Under the pieces are notes generated by a model. The model was not told the origin of the DNA. It did not search any database and saw only the letters and a list, made by a program, of their open reading frames with translations. A stretch of 6,698 bases of DNA from an uncultured Eggerthellaceae bacterium (GTDB lineage: Bacteria; Actinomycetota; Coriobacteriia; Coriobacteriales; Eggerthellaceae): positions 1 through 6,698 of the forward strand of contig CASTMW010000081.1 of assembly GCA_949450265.1 (NCBI GenBank), written 5' to 3'. Each line of letters begins with the position of its first letter. The stretch's first letter is position 1. Position numbers and translations under genes: made by a program. Shown piece after piece: positions 1-5,831 of this stretch.

Positions 1-40
1 TGTAAAAGCACAGGTTTTCCCAAAATAAGAAGGAATTCGC

Positions 41-75
41 AAAACAAGAAAGGACCCACCGCGAGGGCAGGTCCC
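41..75 (-). terminator. Probable intrinsic terminator of the first NlpC/P60 gene
   Basis: On the minus strand, about 40 bases after the TAG stop at 117, arms 70-74 and 52-56 (GGACC/GGTCC) form a 5-bp stem. An internal CA/CA mismatch and a further 2-bp stem (66-67 with 59-60) sit above it. The stem is followed by a T-rich tail (TTTCTTGTTTT, 51-41). The tail is interrupted and the stem imperfect, so this is plausible rather than textbook. A second small hairpin (92-105, AGAGC/GCTCT) lies between it and the stop codon and has no T tail. Confidence 0.5.
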
Positions 76-116
76 ACATCGATAGCATATGAGAGCAGAT
101 GCTCTGAAAAGAAAGG

Positions 117-1205
117 CTAACCAGTGTAGCGGCGGAAGATCATACCGCTGTCGACCGAACGCGGCCCTACCACGCCATAACGAGAACCGCGGGCATCGAT
201 CATCTGGCCGTTGCCCACATATAGGCCCACATGGCTGCTCTTCCAGCAAATGTCGCCTGGCTGCGGATCGGACACCTGAGGGAACCGCGAACCGGTCATG
301 GTGTGCGTTGTTCCAAGCACACGCCCATAGCTACCTGTCAAGCAATAGCTGACAAATCCCGAGCAGTCATACGCGTCAGGACCTCCTGCACCCCACACAT
401 AAGGCTTACCCAGCTCTGCATACGCGCGTCCGACCGCACCGCCCACGGACGCTCCCTGCGAGGCATTGTTATTAACGCTGCCACCGCCGGAGTTGCCACC
501 ATAATGGCCGGTGGTCTGTTGCTGACGAAGAGCCGCCTGTGCTGCCGCCTGTGCTGCCGCCTCGCGTGCTGCTTCCTCCTGACGCATCAACTCCTGCACT
601 TCGGCGTTCAGCGAATCGTAGAGGTTCTGGTACTGGTTGACCAGCGCTTCGGCCTCAGCCTTGGTGGCGGCCGCCTGCTCGGCAGCTTCCTTGGCAGCTT
701 TCTCCTGCTCCACCAGCACGACCTTCTCGGCCTCCACTTCGGCCTTCAGATCCTTGGTTTGCTGCACCATGGCCGAATCGTTCTCGTTCATGGTGTTCAG
801 CACATCCCAGTTGGTAGTGAACGCCTGGAAGCTGGTGGCGCCTAAGAGCAGATCGATGAACGTGGATGAGCCGGAGCGATACATACTGCGAGCGCGCACG
901 CTCAACTGCTCTTGCAGTTCAGAGATCTGCTGGTTGACCTCTTCGATGCGGTTCTCGGCTTCCGCCACACGGTCCTCGGCCTCCTGCTGGGCCTCCAGCG
1001 CAGTGTAGTAATCGTCAGAAGCCACATCCAGCTTCTCCTGCATGGAATTCAGGCTATCGAGCGCTGCCTGCGCTTCGGCCTTCTTCTGATCGGAAGGAGC
1101 CGCGAAGGCCACGAGCGGATCGGTGGATATCAAGCATGCGGCACCCGCTGCGGCAGCGGTTCCCACAAAAGCGCGTCTGCTGAGTGCATTAGTCTGCTCG
1201 CTCAT
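117..1205 (-). CDS. Tat-exported NlpC/P60 peptidoglycan hydrolase with PcsB-like coiled coil (paralogue 1)
   Basis: This 362-residue protein is a likely cell-wall endopeptidase; NlpC/P60 enzymes typically cleave D-Glu to diamino-acid bonds in peptide stems. Residues 9-35 are a signal peptide with a twin-arginine motif (SRRAFVG, R10-R11), an alanine-rich core and a likely signal-peptidase site after AFA (A35). Residues about 38-235 are a coiled coil containing the RARSMYRSG and LLLGATSFQAF signatures of the PcsB/CwlO-type N-terminal domain. Alanine-rich AQAA repeats and a Gly/Ser/Asn linker (about 235-258) lead to the NlpC/P60 domain. There C281 (DCSG) and H325 (SHVGLYVG) are the catalytic Cys and His. 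The third catalytic position, 12 residues after the His, is D337 (MIDA) rather than the His of E. coli Spr; an acidic residue there is known from RipA (Glu444). The ATG at 1205 is preceded by AAGGAGGG (1216-1223, 10-base spacing) and immediately precedes the Tat motif. By analogy with PcsB and CwlO, control by FtsEX is possible, but no such gene is visible here. The next gene upstream is a close paralogue. Confidence 0.9.
   Translation of the reverse strand: MSEQTNALSRRAFVGTAAAAGAACLISTDPLVAFAAPSDQKKAEAQAALDSLNSMQEKLDVASDDYYTALEAQQEAEDRVAEAENRIEEVNQQISELQEQLSVRARSMYRSGSSTFIDLLLGATSFQAFTTNWDVLNTMNENDSAMVQQTKDLKAEVEAEKVVLVEQEKAAKEAAEQAAATKAEAEALVNQYQNLYDSLNAEVQELMRQEEAAREAAAQAAAQAALRQQQTTGHYGGNSGGGSVNNNASQGASVGGAVGRAYAELGKPYVWGAGGPDAYDCSGFVSYCLTGSYGRVLGTTHTMTGSRFPQVSDPQPGDICWKSSHVGLYVGNGQMIDARGSRYGVVGPRSVDSGMIFRRYTG
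532..570 (-). repeat. 12-bp tandem repeat encoding Ala/Gln-rich AQAA units
   Basis: The unit GCCGCCTGTGCT (plus-strand reading) occurs at 532-543 and 544-555, followed by a degenerate third copy from 556. It encodes the AQAA-type repeats at the end of the coiled coil of the first hydrolase. Being a multiple of three, slippage would change linker length without a frameshift. The paralogue has an Ala-rich stretch at the same place but with less regular DNA. Confidence 0.6.
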
Positions 1206-1215
1206 AAGTTGGTAA

Positions 1216-1223
1216 CCCTCCTT
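1216..1223 (-). promoter_or_regulatory. Strong ribosome binding site, first NlpC/P60 gene
   Basis: The minus strand reads AAGGAGGG, 10 bases before the ATG at 1205. This fixes the start at the MSEQT methionine directly ahead of the Tat motif. Confidence 0.8.
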
Positions 1224-1260
1224 GGTCGAGCAATCGTGTCATTTCGCAAACAAATGAGCG

Positions 1261-1290
1261 CTGATAGTATCATTGTGATGACGCCAACAA
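1261..1290 (-). promoter_or_regulatory. Candidate promoter of the first NlpC/P60 gene
   Basis: On the minus strand TATCAG (1261-1266) is a -10 candidate. TTGTTG (1285-1290) is a possible -35 with an 18-base spacer. The -10 is supported by comparison: the paralogue at 1416-2507 has TATCAT exactly the same 61 bases ahead of its start codon, in a recognisably related leader. The -35 assignment is weaker. Two ACAACTT copies, 13 bp apart on the plus strand (1287-1293 and 1300-1306), overlap this -35. Confidence 0.5.
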
Positions 1291-1334
1291 CTTGGCTCCA
1301 CAACTTCTCCAACCCCTGCGCATAACATCTGCAT

Positions 1335-1350
1335 CGGCGCGTTTGCGCCG
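1335..1350. repeat. Perfect 6-bp inverted repeat upstream of the first hydrolase promoter
   Basis: CGGCGC and GCGCCG flank a 4-base loop (GTTT). No T run follows on either strand, so it is not a simple terminator. It lies between the terminator of the second hydrolase gene and the promoter of the first, and could be an operator, a terminator-associated hairpin or chance in GC-rich DNA. Confidence 0.35.
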
Positions 1351-1363
1351 TGTATGGCGCATG

Positions 1364-1391
1364 AAAAAGGCCCACCGCGATGCGATGGGCC
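1364..1391 (-). terminator. Intrinsic terminator of the second NlpC/P60 gene
   Basis: About 25 bases after the TAG at 1416, the minus strand forms GGCCCA/TGGGCC (1386-1391 with 1369-1374). One mismatch and three further G-C pairs (1382-1384 with 1376-1378) close a 3-base loop. TTTTT follows directly (1368-1364). This GC-rich stem plus U tract is a classical rho-independent terminator and separates the transcription of the two hydrolase genes. Confidence 0.85.
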
Positions 1392-1415
1392 CTCCTTCTA
1401 CACTATGTTGTTGCA

Positions 1416-2507
1416 CTAGTAGCGCACGTACACCATATCTGAGGTGACACCGCCATAGCGGACCACATCGCCCGTACGGGGCGCGTGGATCATCTGGCCG
1501 CCGCCCACGTAGATGCCGCAATGTTGACGAGAGTTGTTGTGCACCACGCACACATCACCCGGTTGCGGATCGGACACGCGCGTCCAGCCGATGTAGTCGG
1601 CCGTGGACCACTGGCGCCCAAAGCTGCCCGTCAAACAATAGCTGACCAAACCGGAACAGTCGAAGGAACTAGGACCGGCAGCGCCGTATTCATAGGGAAT
1701 ACCCAGGCAGCCCTGAGCGCGGCTGACCGCATCATAGCCCGCAGTGGGCACCTTGTTGTTGTTGTAATTCGGCTTGCTGCCGCCACCGCTGCTGCTGCCA
1801 CCACCCGTACCACCGGTGGTGCCTGCCGCGATGGCCGCCTGCGCCGCAGCTGCCTGTGCCGCTTCGCGCGCTGCCTCTTCTTCAGCCAGCAACTGCTCCA
1901 CTTCGGCAGACAGTGAATCGTAGACGGCTTGCTGCTGCGCGACCACCGATTCCGCTTCGTTCTTTTTAGTCGCAGCCTGCTGTGCGGCGTCTTCGGCAGC
2001 TGCCTGCTGCTCTTCCAAGACGACCTTCTGCTCTTCCACTTCAGCCTTCAGGTCCTTGGTCTGCTGCACCATCTCGGCGTCGTTCTCGTTCATGGTGTTC
2101 AACATGCTCCAGTTTGTGGTGAACGCCTGGAACGTAGTGGCGCCCAAGAGCAGGTCGATGAACGTGGATGAGCCGGAGCGGTACATACTGCGAGCGCGCA
2201 CGCCCAGTTGCTCTTGCAGGTCGGAGATCTGTCCGTTCGCTTCTTCGATGCGATTCTGTGCTTCGTCGACGCGTCCTTCGGCTTCTTCCTGCGCATCCAA
2301 TGCGTTGTAGTACTCATTGGTAGCGACTTCCAGCTTGTCCTGCATGGAATTCAGACTGTCGAGCGCTGCTTGTGCTTCGGCCTTCTTCTGATCGGAGCGA
2401 GCCGCGAAGGCTGGCAACGGATCGGCAGAGACAAGACAGGCGGCACCGGCCACGGCGGCGGTACCTATGAAAGCGCGTCTGCTGAGTGCGATGGTATGCT
2501 CGCTCAT
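1416..2507 (-). CDS. Tat-exported NlpC/P60 peptidoglycan hydrolase with PcsB-like coiled coil (paralogue 2)
   Basis: This 363-residue protein is the tandem paralogue of the product of 117-1205 and has the same architecture. A Tat signal (SRRAFIG near residues 9-15) has probable cleavage after AFA, a PcsB/CwlO-type coiled coil spans about 38-235, a Gly/Ser/Asn linker follows to about 255, and the NlpC/P60 domain is C-terminal. The catalytic set is canonical: C284 (DCSG), H329 (QHCGIYVG) and H341 (MIHAP). Additional cysteines at 267, 291, 320 and 330 surround the active site, one directly after the catalytic His. The reading frame stays open to 2594, but the ATG at 2507 is chosen for three reasons. 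It follows GGAGGAGG (2519-2526), it aligns with the paralogue's start, and the likely -10 at 2563-2568 puts the upstream start outside the transcript. The expected product is a secreted peptide-stem endopeptidase. Identity with the paralogue is high in the coiled coil (REQ: RARSMYRSG and TMNEND blocks are unchanged) and lower in the catalytic domain. Confidence 0.9.
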   Translation of the reverse strand: MSEHTIALSRRAFIGTAAVAGAACLVSADPLPAFAARSDQKKAEAQAALDSLNSMQDKLEVATNEYYNALDAQEEAEGRVDEAQNRIEEANGQISDLQEQLGVRARSMYRSGSSTFIDLLLGATTFQAFTTNWSMLNTMNENDAEMVQQTKDLKAEVEEQKVVLEEQQAAAEDAAQQAATKKNEAESVVAQQQAVYDSLSAEVEQLLAEEEAAREAAQAAAAQAAIAAGTTGGTGGGSSSGGGSKPNYNNNKVPTAGYDAVSRAQGCLGIPYEYGAAGPSSFDCSGLVSYCLTGSFGRQWSTADYIGWTRVSDPQPGDVCVVHNNSRQHCGIYVGGGQMIHAPRTGDVVRYGGVTSDMVYVRY

Positions 2508-2518
2508 AAGTTGAGGTT

Positions 2519-2526
2519 CCTCCTCC
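2519..2526 (-). promoter_or_regulatory. Strong ribosome binding site, second NlpC/P60 gene
   Basis: The minus strand reads GGAGGAGG, 11 bases before the ATG at 2507. It decides in favour of this start over the in-frame start at 2594. Confidence 0.8.
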
Positions 2527-2562
2527 ATCGAGCAAGTTGTGTGTTCGGCAAACATTCGAACT

Positions 2563-2590
2563 ATGATAGCACGCTGCGAGAAAATGACAA
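2563..2590 (-). promoter_or_regulatory. Candidate sigma70-type promoter of the second NlpC/P60 gene
   Basis: On the minus strand TTGTCA (2585-2590) and TATCAT (2563-2568) are separated by 16 bases. The -10 starts 61 bases before the start codon, exactly as TATCAG does in the paralogue. It lies in the gap after the putP stop, where I see no convincing terminator, so some read-through from putP is also possible. Confidence 0.65.
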
Positions 2591-2630
2591 CCACGCCACG
2601 CAGAGTGCGCCGTACGAATTGGCGGTCGCG

Positions 2631-4262
2631 CTACTCCCCTAACGCCTCGGCTGCGGCCTTCTCCACCGCCACCGACGTCTGCACGGCCTGCTCTTCGAGC
2701 GCCGGATCGTCATCCATATAATGGTCGAACTCGTAGAGCACCTCAGCGGGCGGCTCGGGCGTCAGAAGCGACACCACCACGATGCACAGCAGGCTGATCA
2801 GGAACGCGGGCAACAGCTCGTAGATGCCGAAGATACCACCCAAAGGTGTCAGGAAGTTATGCCACACCAACACGCTCACCGTACCCGCTATCATGCCCGC
2901 GATGGCGCCTTGCTTGGTGAGGCGTCGCCAATACAGGCTGCACAGCGTCAGCGGTCCGAAGCTGGCGCCCAGGCCCGCCCACGCGTAGCTCACCACGAAG
3001 AAGATGACGGAGTTCTCGTCGGCAGCCACCAAGATGCCCAGCAGGAACACCACGATCAACGTGATGCGCGCCACGATCATGACCTGCGCATCGGTGGCGT
3101 CCTTCTTGATGACGCCGCGGAAGATGTTCTCCGCCACGCTAGAACCGGCAATCAGCAGGTAGCTGCTCGACGACGACATGCTGGCCGCCAAGATGCCCGA
3201 GACCACCACGCCGCACATGAACGAGGGCAGCATGATCTGGGACAGCACGATGAACACGTTCTCCGCTGCGCTGTTGCTGGCGAAGGCGGTGGGAAGGACC
3301 GCGCGCCCCACCAAGCCGATGCAGATGGCGCAGAACAGCGACACCACCACCCACGTGACCGCGATGACGCGGCTGCGCTTGATCTCGTCAGCGCTGCGGA
3401 TCCCCAAAAAGCGCACGAGCACCTGCGGCATACCGAAGTACCCCAGACCCCATGCCAGCATGGAGATGATGGAGAGCAGCCCATATTCGGCCGGCATATC
3501 GAAGACCGGCGCGTTGTCATTCATGATCTGAAGACCATCCTCGCCGAGCACCGGTACGGCGATCTCCACGCCGGAGAGGAAGCCAGGGATGCTCTGCAGG
3601 AACGCAGCCACATTCTCCACGCCGCCGCCCATGGCGATGGAGCCCACCAGCACCACGATCAGCGCGAAGAACATGAGACAGCCCTGCACGAAGTCGGTGG
3701 CCACCACGGACAGGTACCCGCCGATGAGCGTATAGAGGAACACGATGATGGCGCCCAAGCACATCATGGGCAGGTAATCCAAGCCGAACAGCGTGTTGAA
3801 CAGCTTGCCACACGTGACAAAACAGCTGCCCACGTACACACAGAAGAACACCAAGATGATGAGCGCTGCCACGGTGGACACAATGTTCTTCGTGTCGTGG
3901 AAGCGGTTCGAGTAGAAGCCCGGCAGCGTGATGGCGTTGCCTGCCACCACCGAATAGCGGCGCAGACGGCGCGCGACCAGCTTCCAGTTGAGATACGTAC
4001 CGATGGCAAGCCCCACAGCGGTCCAGCCCGCATCCGATGCGCCGGTGAAGTACGCAAGGCCCGGCAGTCCCATCAGAAGGTACCCTGACATATCGGAGGC
4101 TTCCGCCGACAGCGCCGTCAGCCACGGTCCCACCTTGCGACCGCCAAGGAAGTACTCGGACGTGGACGAGTTCGAGCGCTTCGCATACACAAAACCGATG
4201 GTCAGCACCACGATGAAGTAGAGCAGCATCGCGAATAGTACCCAGAAATCCCCTGTGTTCAT
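2631..4262 (-). CDS. putP: Sodium/proline symporter (SSS family)
   Basis: This is a 543-residue integral membrane protein that imports L-proline with Na+. The block ALSAEASDMSGYLLMGLPG is nearly identical to E. coli PutP and contains D57, the counterpart of the Na+-site Asp55. Other PutP landmarks are INWKLVA-like YLNWKLVARRLR, GWGLGYFG-like AWGLGYFGMPQVLVRF, the serine-rich Na+-site helix SGILAASMSSSSSYLL (Ser340/Thr341 region of E. coli PutP), and SYAWAGLGASFGPL followed by GAIAGMIAGT. The eukaryote-like LeuT fold with about 13 helices is expected from the family. It is about 40 residues longer than the E. coli protein because of an added segment around residues 225-260 and an acidic cytoplasmic tail (last ~40 residues). 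The ATG at 4262 is preferred over an in-frame ATG at 4301. It starts just before the first helix and follows GAGGG at 4274-4278, whereas 4301 would be almost leaderless relative to the -10 box. The gene is divergent from the aminotransferase gene, and the hydrolase genes lie downstream. Confidence 0.93.
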   Translation of the reverse strand: MNTGDFWVLFAMLLYFIVVLTIGFVYAKRSNSSTSEYFLGGRKVGPWLTALSAEASDMSGYLLMGLPGLAYFTGASDAGWTAVGLAIGTYLNWKLVARRLRRYSVVAGNAITLPGFYSNRFHDTKNIVSTVAALIILVFFCVYVGSCFVTCGKLFNTLFGLDYLPMMCLGAIIVFLYTLIGGYLSVVATDFVQGCLMFFALIVVLVGSIAMGGGVENVAAFLQSIPGFLSGVEIAVPVLGEDGLQIMNDNAPVFDMPAEYGLLSIISMLAWGLGYFGMPQVLVRFLGIRSADEIKRSRVIAVTWVVVSLFCAICIGLVGRAVLPTAFASNSAAENVFIVLSQIMLPSFMCGVVVSGILAASMSSSSSYLLIAGSSVAENIFRGVIKKDATDAQVMIVARITLIVVFLLGILVAADENSVIFFVVSYAWAGLGASFGPLTLCSLYWRRLTKQGAIAGMIAGTVSVLVWHNFLTPLGGIFGIYELLPAFLISLLCIVVVSLLTPEPPAEVLYEFDHYMDDDPALEEQAVQTSVAVEKAAAEALGE

Positions 4263-4315
4263 CTTGTTTCTTTCCCTCTTTATCCTTGGAATGCCGCCCA
4301 AGCGCGGCCTTCGCG

Positions 4316-4342
4316 ATTATACTTTATCCGAGTAAAGCGCAA
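4316..4342 (-). promoter_or_regulatory. Candidate putP promoter
   Basis: The minus strand has a perfect TATAAT (4316-4321). The best -35 is the weak TTGCGC (4337-4342) with a short 15-base spacer, which would suit an activated or regulated promoter. The resulting leader of about 45 bases contains the putP RBS. On the opposite strand TATACT (4318-4323) overlaps this -10 and might serve the aminotransferase gene, but no matching -35 is visible there. Confidence 0.5.
4322..4337. promoter_or_regulatory. Inverted repeat in the putP promoter spacer, possible operator
   Basis: CTTTA and TAAAG (arms of 5 bp, 6-base centre) directly abut the minus-strand -10 box and fill the spacer. A second short palindrome, GCGCA-A-TGCGC, follows at 4337-4347 and covers the -35 candidate. 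Regulator binding here could control one or both divergent genes. The arms are short, so chance is a real alternative. Confidence 0.35.
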
Positions 4343-4381
4343 TGCGCCTATCGGCCAACGCATCCACGAGAAGGGACGCCC

Positions 4382-5668
4382 ATGCGGTACGAGGATATGA
4401 CAGCAGCGCAACAAGAAGCCGAACGAGAACATCAGCAGCAGGTCTTCGACGAGTTCAAAGCCGCCGGATTGACGCTTGACATGTCGCGCGGGAAGCCGTG
4501 CGCCCAGCAGCTTGACCTGTCGGTACCCATGCTCAGCCTATTGCAGAGCGCCCAGGACTGCTTCGATGACACAGGACTCGACTGCCGCAACTACGGCGTG
4601 ATCGATGGTATCCCCGAAGCGAAGCGGTTGATGGCGCGTCTGCTGGACGATGAGCCGGATACCGTGTTCGTCTTCGGCAACGCCAGCCTCACCGCCATGC
4701 ATGACACCATCGCACGCTGCCTGGACTACGGATGCCTGGGCAGCCAGCCGTGGGCGAGCTATGATGAAGTGAGCTTCATCTGCCCGGTACCCGGCTACGA
4801 TCGGCATTTCGCCATCCTTGAGCAGTTCGGCATCCGCATGCACCCAGTGGCCATGGACGAGAACGGCCCTGATATGGACGAGGTGGAGCGCCTTGCCGCC
4901 AGCGACGAGCGTGTGAAGGGCATCTGGTGTGTGCCGAAATACTCTAATCCGAGCGGCGTCACCTATTCCGATGAGGTGGTGCGCAGGTTGGCGAAGATGC
5001 CATGCGCAGCCGATGACTTCCGCATCTTCTGGGACAACGCCTATTGCGTGCACCATCTGTACGCAGAGCCGGACCGCCGCGATCAGGTACTGGATATCGG
5101 GATCGCATGCCGCGAGGCAGGAACGCCCGACCGCTACCTCAAGTTCGCCAGCACCTCGAAGATCACCTTCCCCGGTGCGGGCGTTTCGGCCATGGCGTGC
5201 AGCCCGCGCAACCTGGCCGAAGCGAAGAAGCTCTGCGGTGCCCAGATGATCGGGCACGACAAGCTGAACCAGCTGCGCCATGCACGCTTCTTGCCCACCG
5301 ATGACGCGCTTGCGGCGCACATGGATCGCCATGCCGCCATCTTGCGCCCGAAGTTCGCGCTGGTGCAGGAGAAGCTCGCGCAGGGGCTTGGCGATGCAGA
5401 CATCGCCACGTGGACCGACCCGCGCGGCGGCTACTTCGTCTCGTTCGATGGCTTGCCGGGAACCGCACGGCGTACGGTGCAGCTGGCGCATGAGGCGGGC
5501 GTCACGCTCACGAGCGCAGGTGCCACCTGGCCCTACGGCGATGATCCACACGACAGCAATATCCGCATCGCGCCCACCATGCCATCGCTTGAAGACCTGG
5601 ACCTGGCGCTGAACATCTTCGTGTGCTGCGTGCGCATCGCTGCACTCGAGAAGCTGATGCGGCTGTAG
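4382..5668 (+). CDS. aspT: Aspartate aminotransferase, subgroup Ic (PLP-dependent)
   Basis: This 428-residue cytoplasmic fold-type I enzyme is expected to convert L-aspartate and 2-oxoglutarate to oxaloacetate and L-glutamate, linking nitrogen assimilation with the C4-acid pool. It resembles the atypical aspartate aminotransferases first described in Corynebacterium (the Asp_aminotransf family), with the same ordered blocks: DMSRGKP near residue 34, RNYGVIDG, CPVPGYDRHF, NPSG (189-192), FWDNAYCVH (D218 contacts the PLP ring nitrogen, Y221), STSKIT with the Schiff-base lysine K260, NQLRHARF, GGYFVSFD, and NIRIAP with the carboxylate-binding R395. Length matches the family. The ATG at 4382 follows AAGGGA (4371-4376, 5-base spacing); the frame is open upstream to 4286, but that extension lacks family similarity. 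The gene stands alone on the plus strand, divergent from putP. Exact substrate preference is inferred from the family, not visible. Confidence 0.9.
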   Translation: MRYEDMTAAQQEAEREHQQQVFDEFKAAGLTLDMSRGKPCAQQLDLSVPMLSLLQSAQDCFDDTGLDCRNYGVIDGIPEAKRLMARLLDDEPDTVFVFGNASLTAMHDTIARCLDYGCLGSQPWASYDEVSFICPVPGYDRHFAILEQFGIRMHPVAMDENGPDMDEVERLAASDERVKGIWCVPKYSNPSGVTYSDEVVRRLAKMPCAADDFRIFWDNAYCVHHLYAEPDRRDQVLDIGIACREAGTPDRYLKFASTSKITFPGAGVSAMACSPRNLAEAKKLCGAQMIGHDKLNQLRHARFLPTDDALAAHMDRHAAILRPKFALVQEKLAQGLGDADIATWTDPRGGYFVSFDGLPGTARRTVQLAHEAGVTLTSAGATWPYGDDPHDSNIRIAPTMPSLEDLDLALNIFVCCVRIAALEKLMRL

Positions 5669-5710
5669 AGCAAAGGGGCCAATAAGAACGGGAATAAGAT
5701 TGACCATAAC

Positions 5711-5727
5711 GAAGGCTTACAGCCTTC
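5711..5727. repeat. Perfect 7-bp hairpin downstream of the aminotransferase gene
   Basis: GAAGGCT and AGCCTTC flank a TAC loop, about 40 bases after the stop at 5668. No T tract follows on the plus strand, so it is at best an accessory termination or mRNA 3'-end stabilising hairpin. Confidence 0.45.
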
Positions 5728-5734
5728 ATCTGTC

Positions 5735-5789
5735 GGGATGGACGAGGATATTGAGCGATCATGATATCGCAGCTCTCGCCATCCCTTTT
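5735..5789 (+). terminator. Long-stem terminator candidate of the aminotransferase gene
   Basis: GGGATGG (5735-5741) pairs with CCATCCC (5779-5785). After a one-base bulge, CGAG (5743-5746) pairs with CTCG (5775-5778), and an inner hairpin GCGAT/ATCGC (5755-5759, 5766-5770) caps it. TTTT follows immediately (5786-5789). The form and position fit a rho-independent terminator, though the stem is longer and more branched than usual and the T run is short. Confidence 0.55.
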
Positions 5790-5831
5790 CGCATTCGGTG
5801 TTTACCCTGCACGCTTGCATACCATCCATTG

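Noticed and set aside
231..845. 204-codon plus-strand open frame opposite the first hydrolase gene
   Set aside because: It is antisense to a clear coiled-coil/NlpC protein; its Leu/Cys-rich repeats are reverse translations of the Ala/Glu-rich coiled coil.
1124..1145. Possible lipobox (Ala-Ala-Cys at residues 22-24) in the hydrolase signal peptides
   Set aside because: The -3 position is Gly rather than Leu/Val and an AFA signal-peptidase I site follows; a lipoprotein is less likely, though the Cys is conserved in both paralogues.
2508..2594. N-terminal extension of the second hydrolase to the ATG at 2594
   Set aside because: The -10 candidate lies inside it, the strong RBS and alignment with the paralogue support 2507, and the extra 29 residues would bury the Tat signal.
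2591..2630. Terminator for putP
   Set aside because: Only a 4-bp hairpin and a short TTTT overlapping the next promoter region can be drawn; too weak to report.
2721..4088. 455-codon plus-strand open frame opposite putP
   Set aside because: It is fully antisense to a strongly supported transporter, has a His/Asp/Arg/Gln-rich composition typical of a reverse-frame shadow in high-GC DNA, and no recognisable domain.
4538..5707. 389-codon minus-strand open frame opposite the aminotransferase gene
   Set aside because: It is antisense to a gene with all catalytic motifs in place; composition and lack of a family match indicate a shadow frame.
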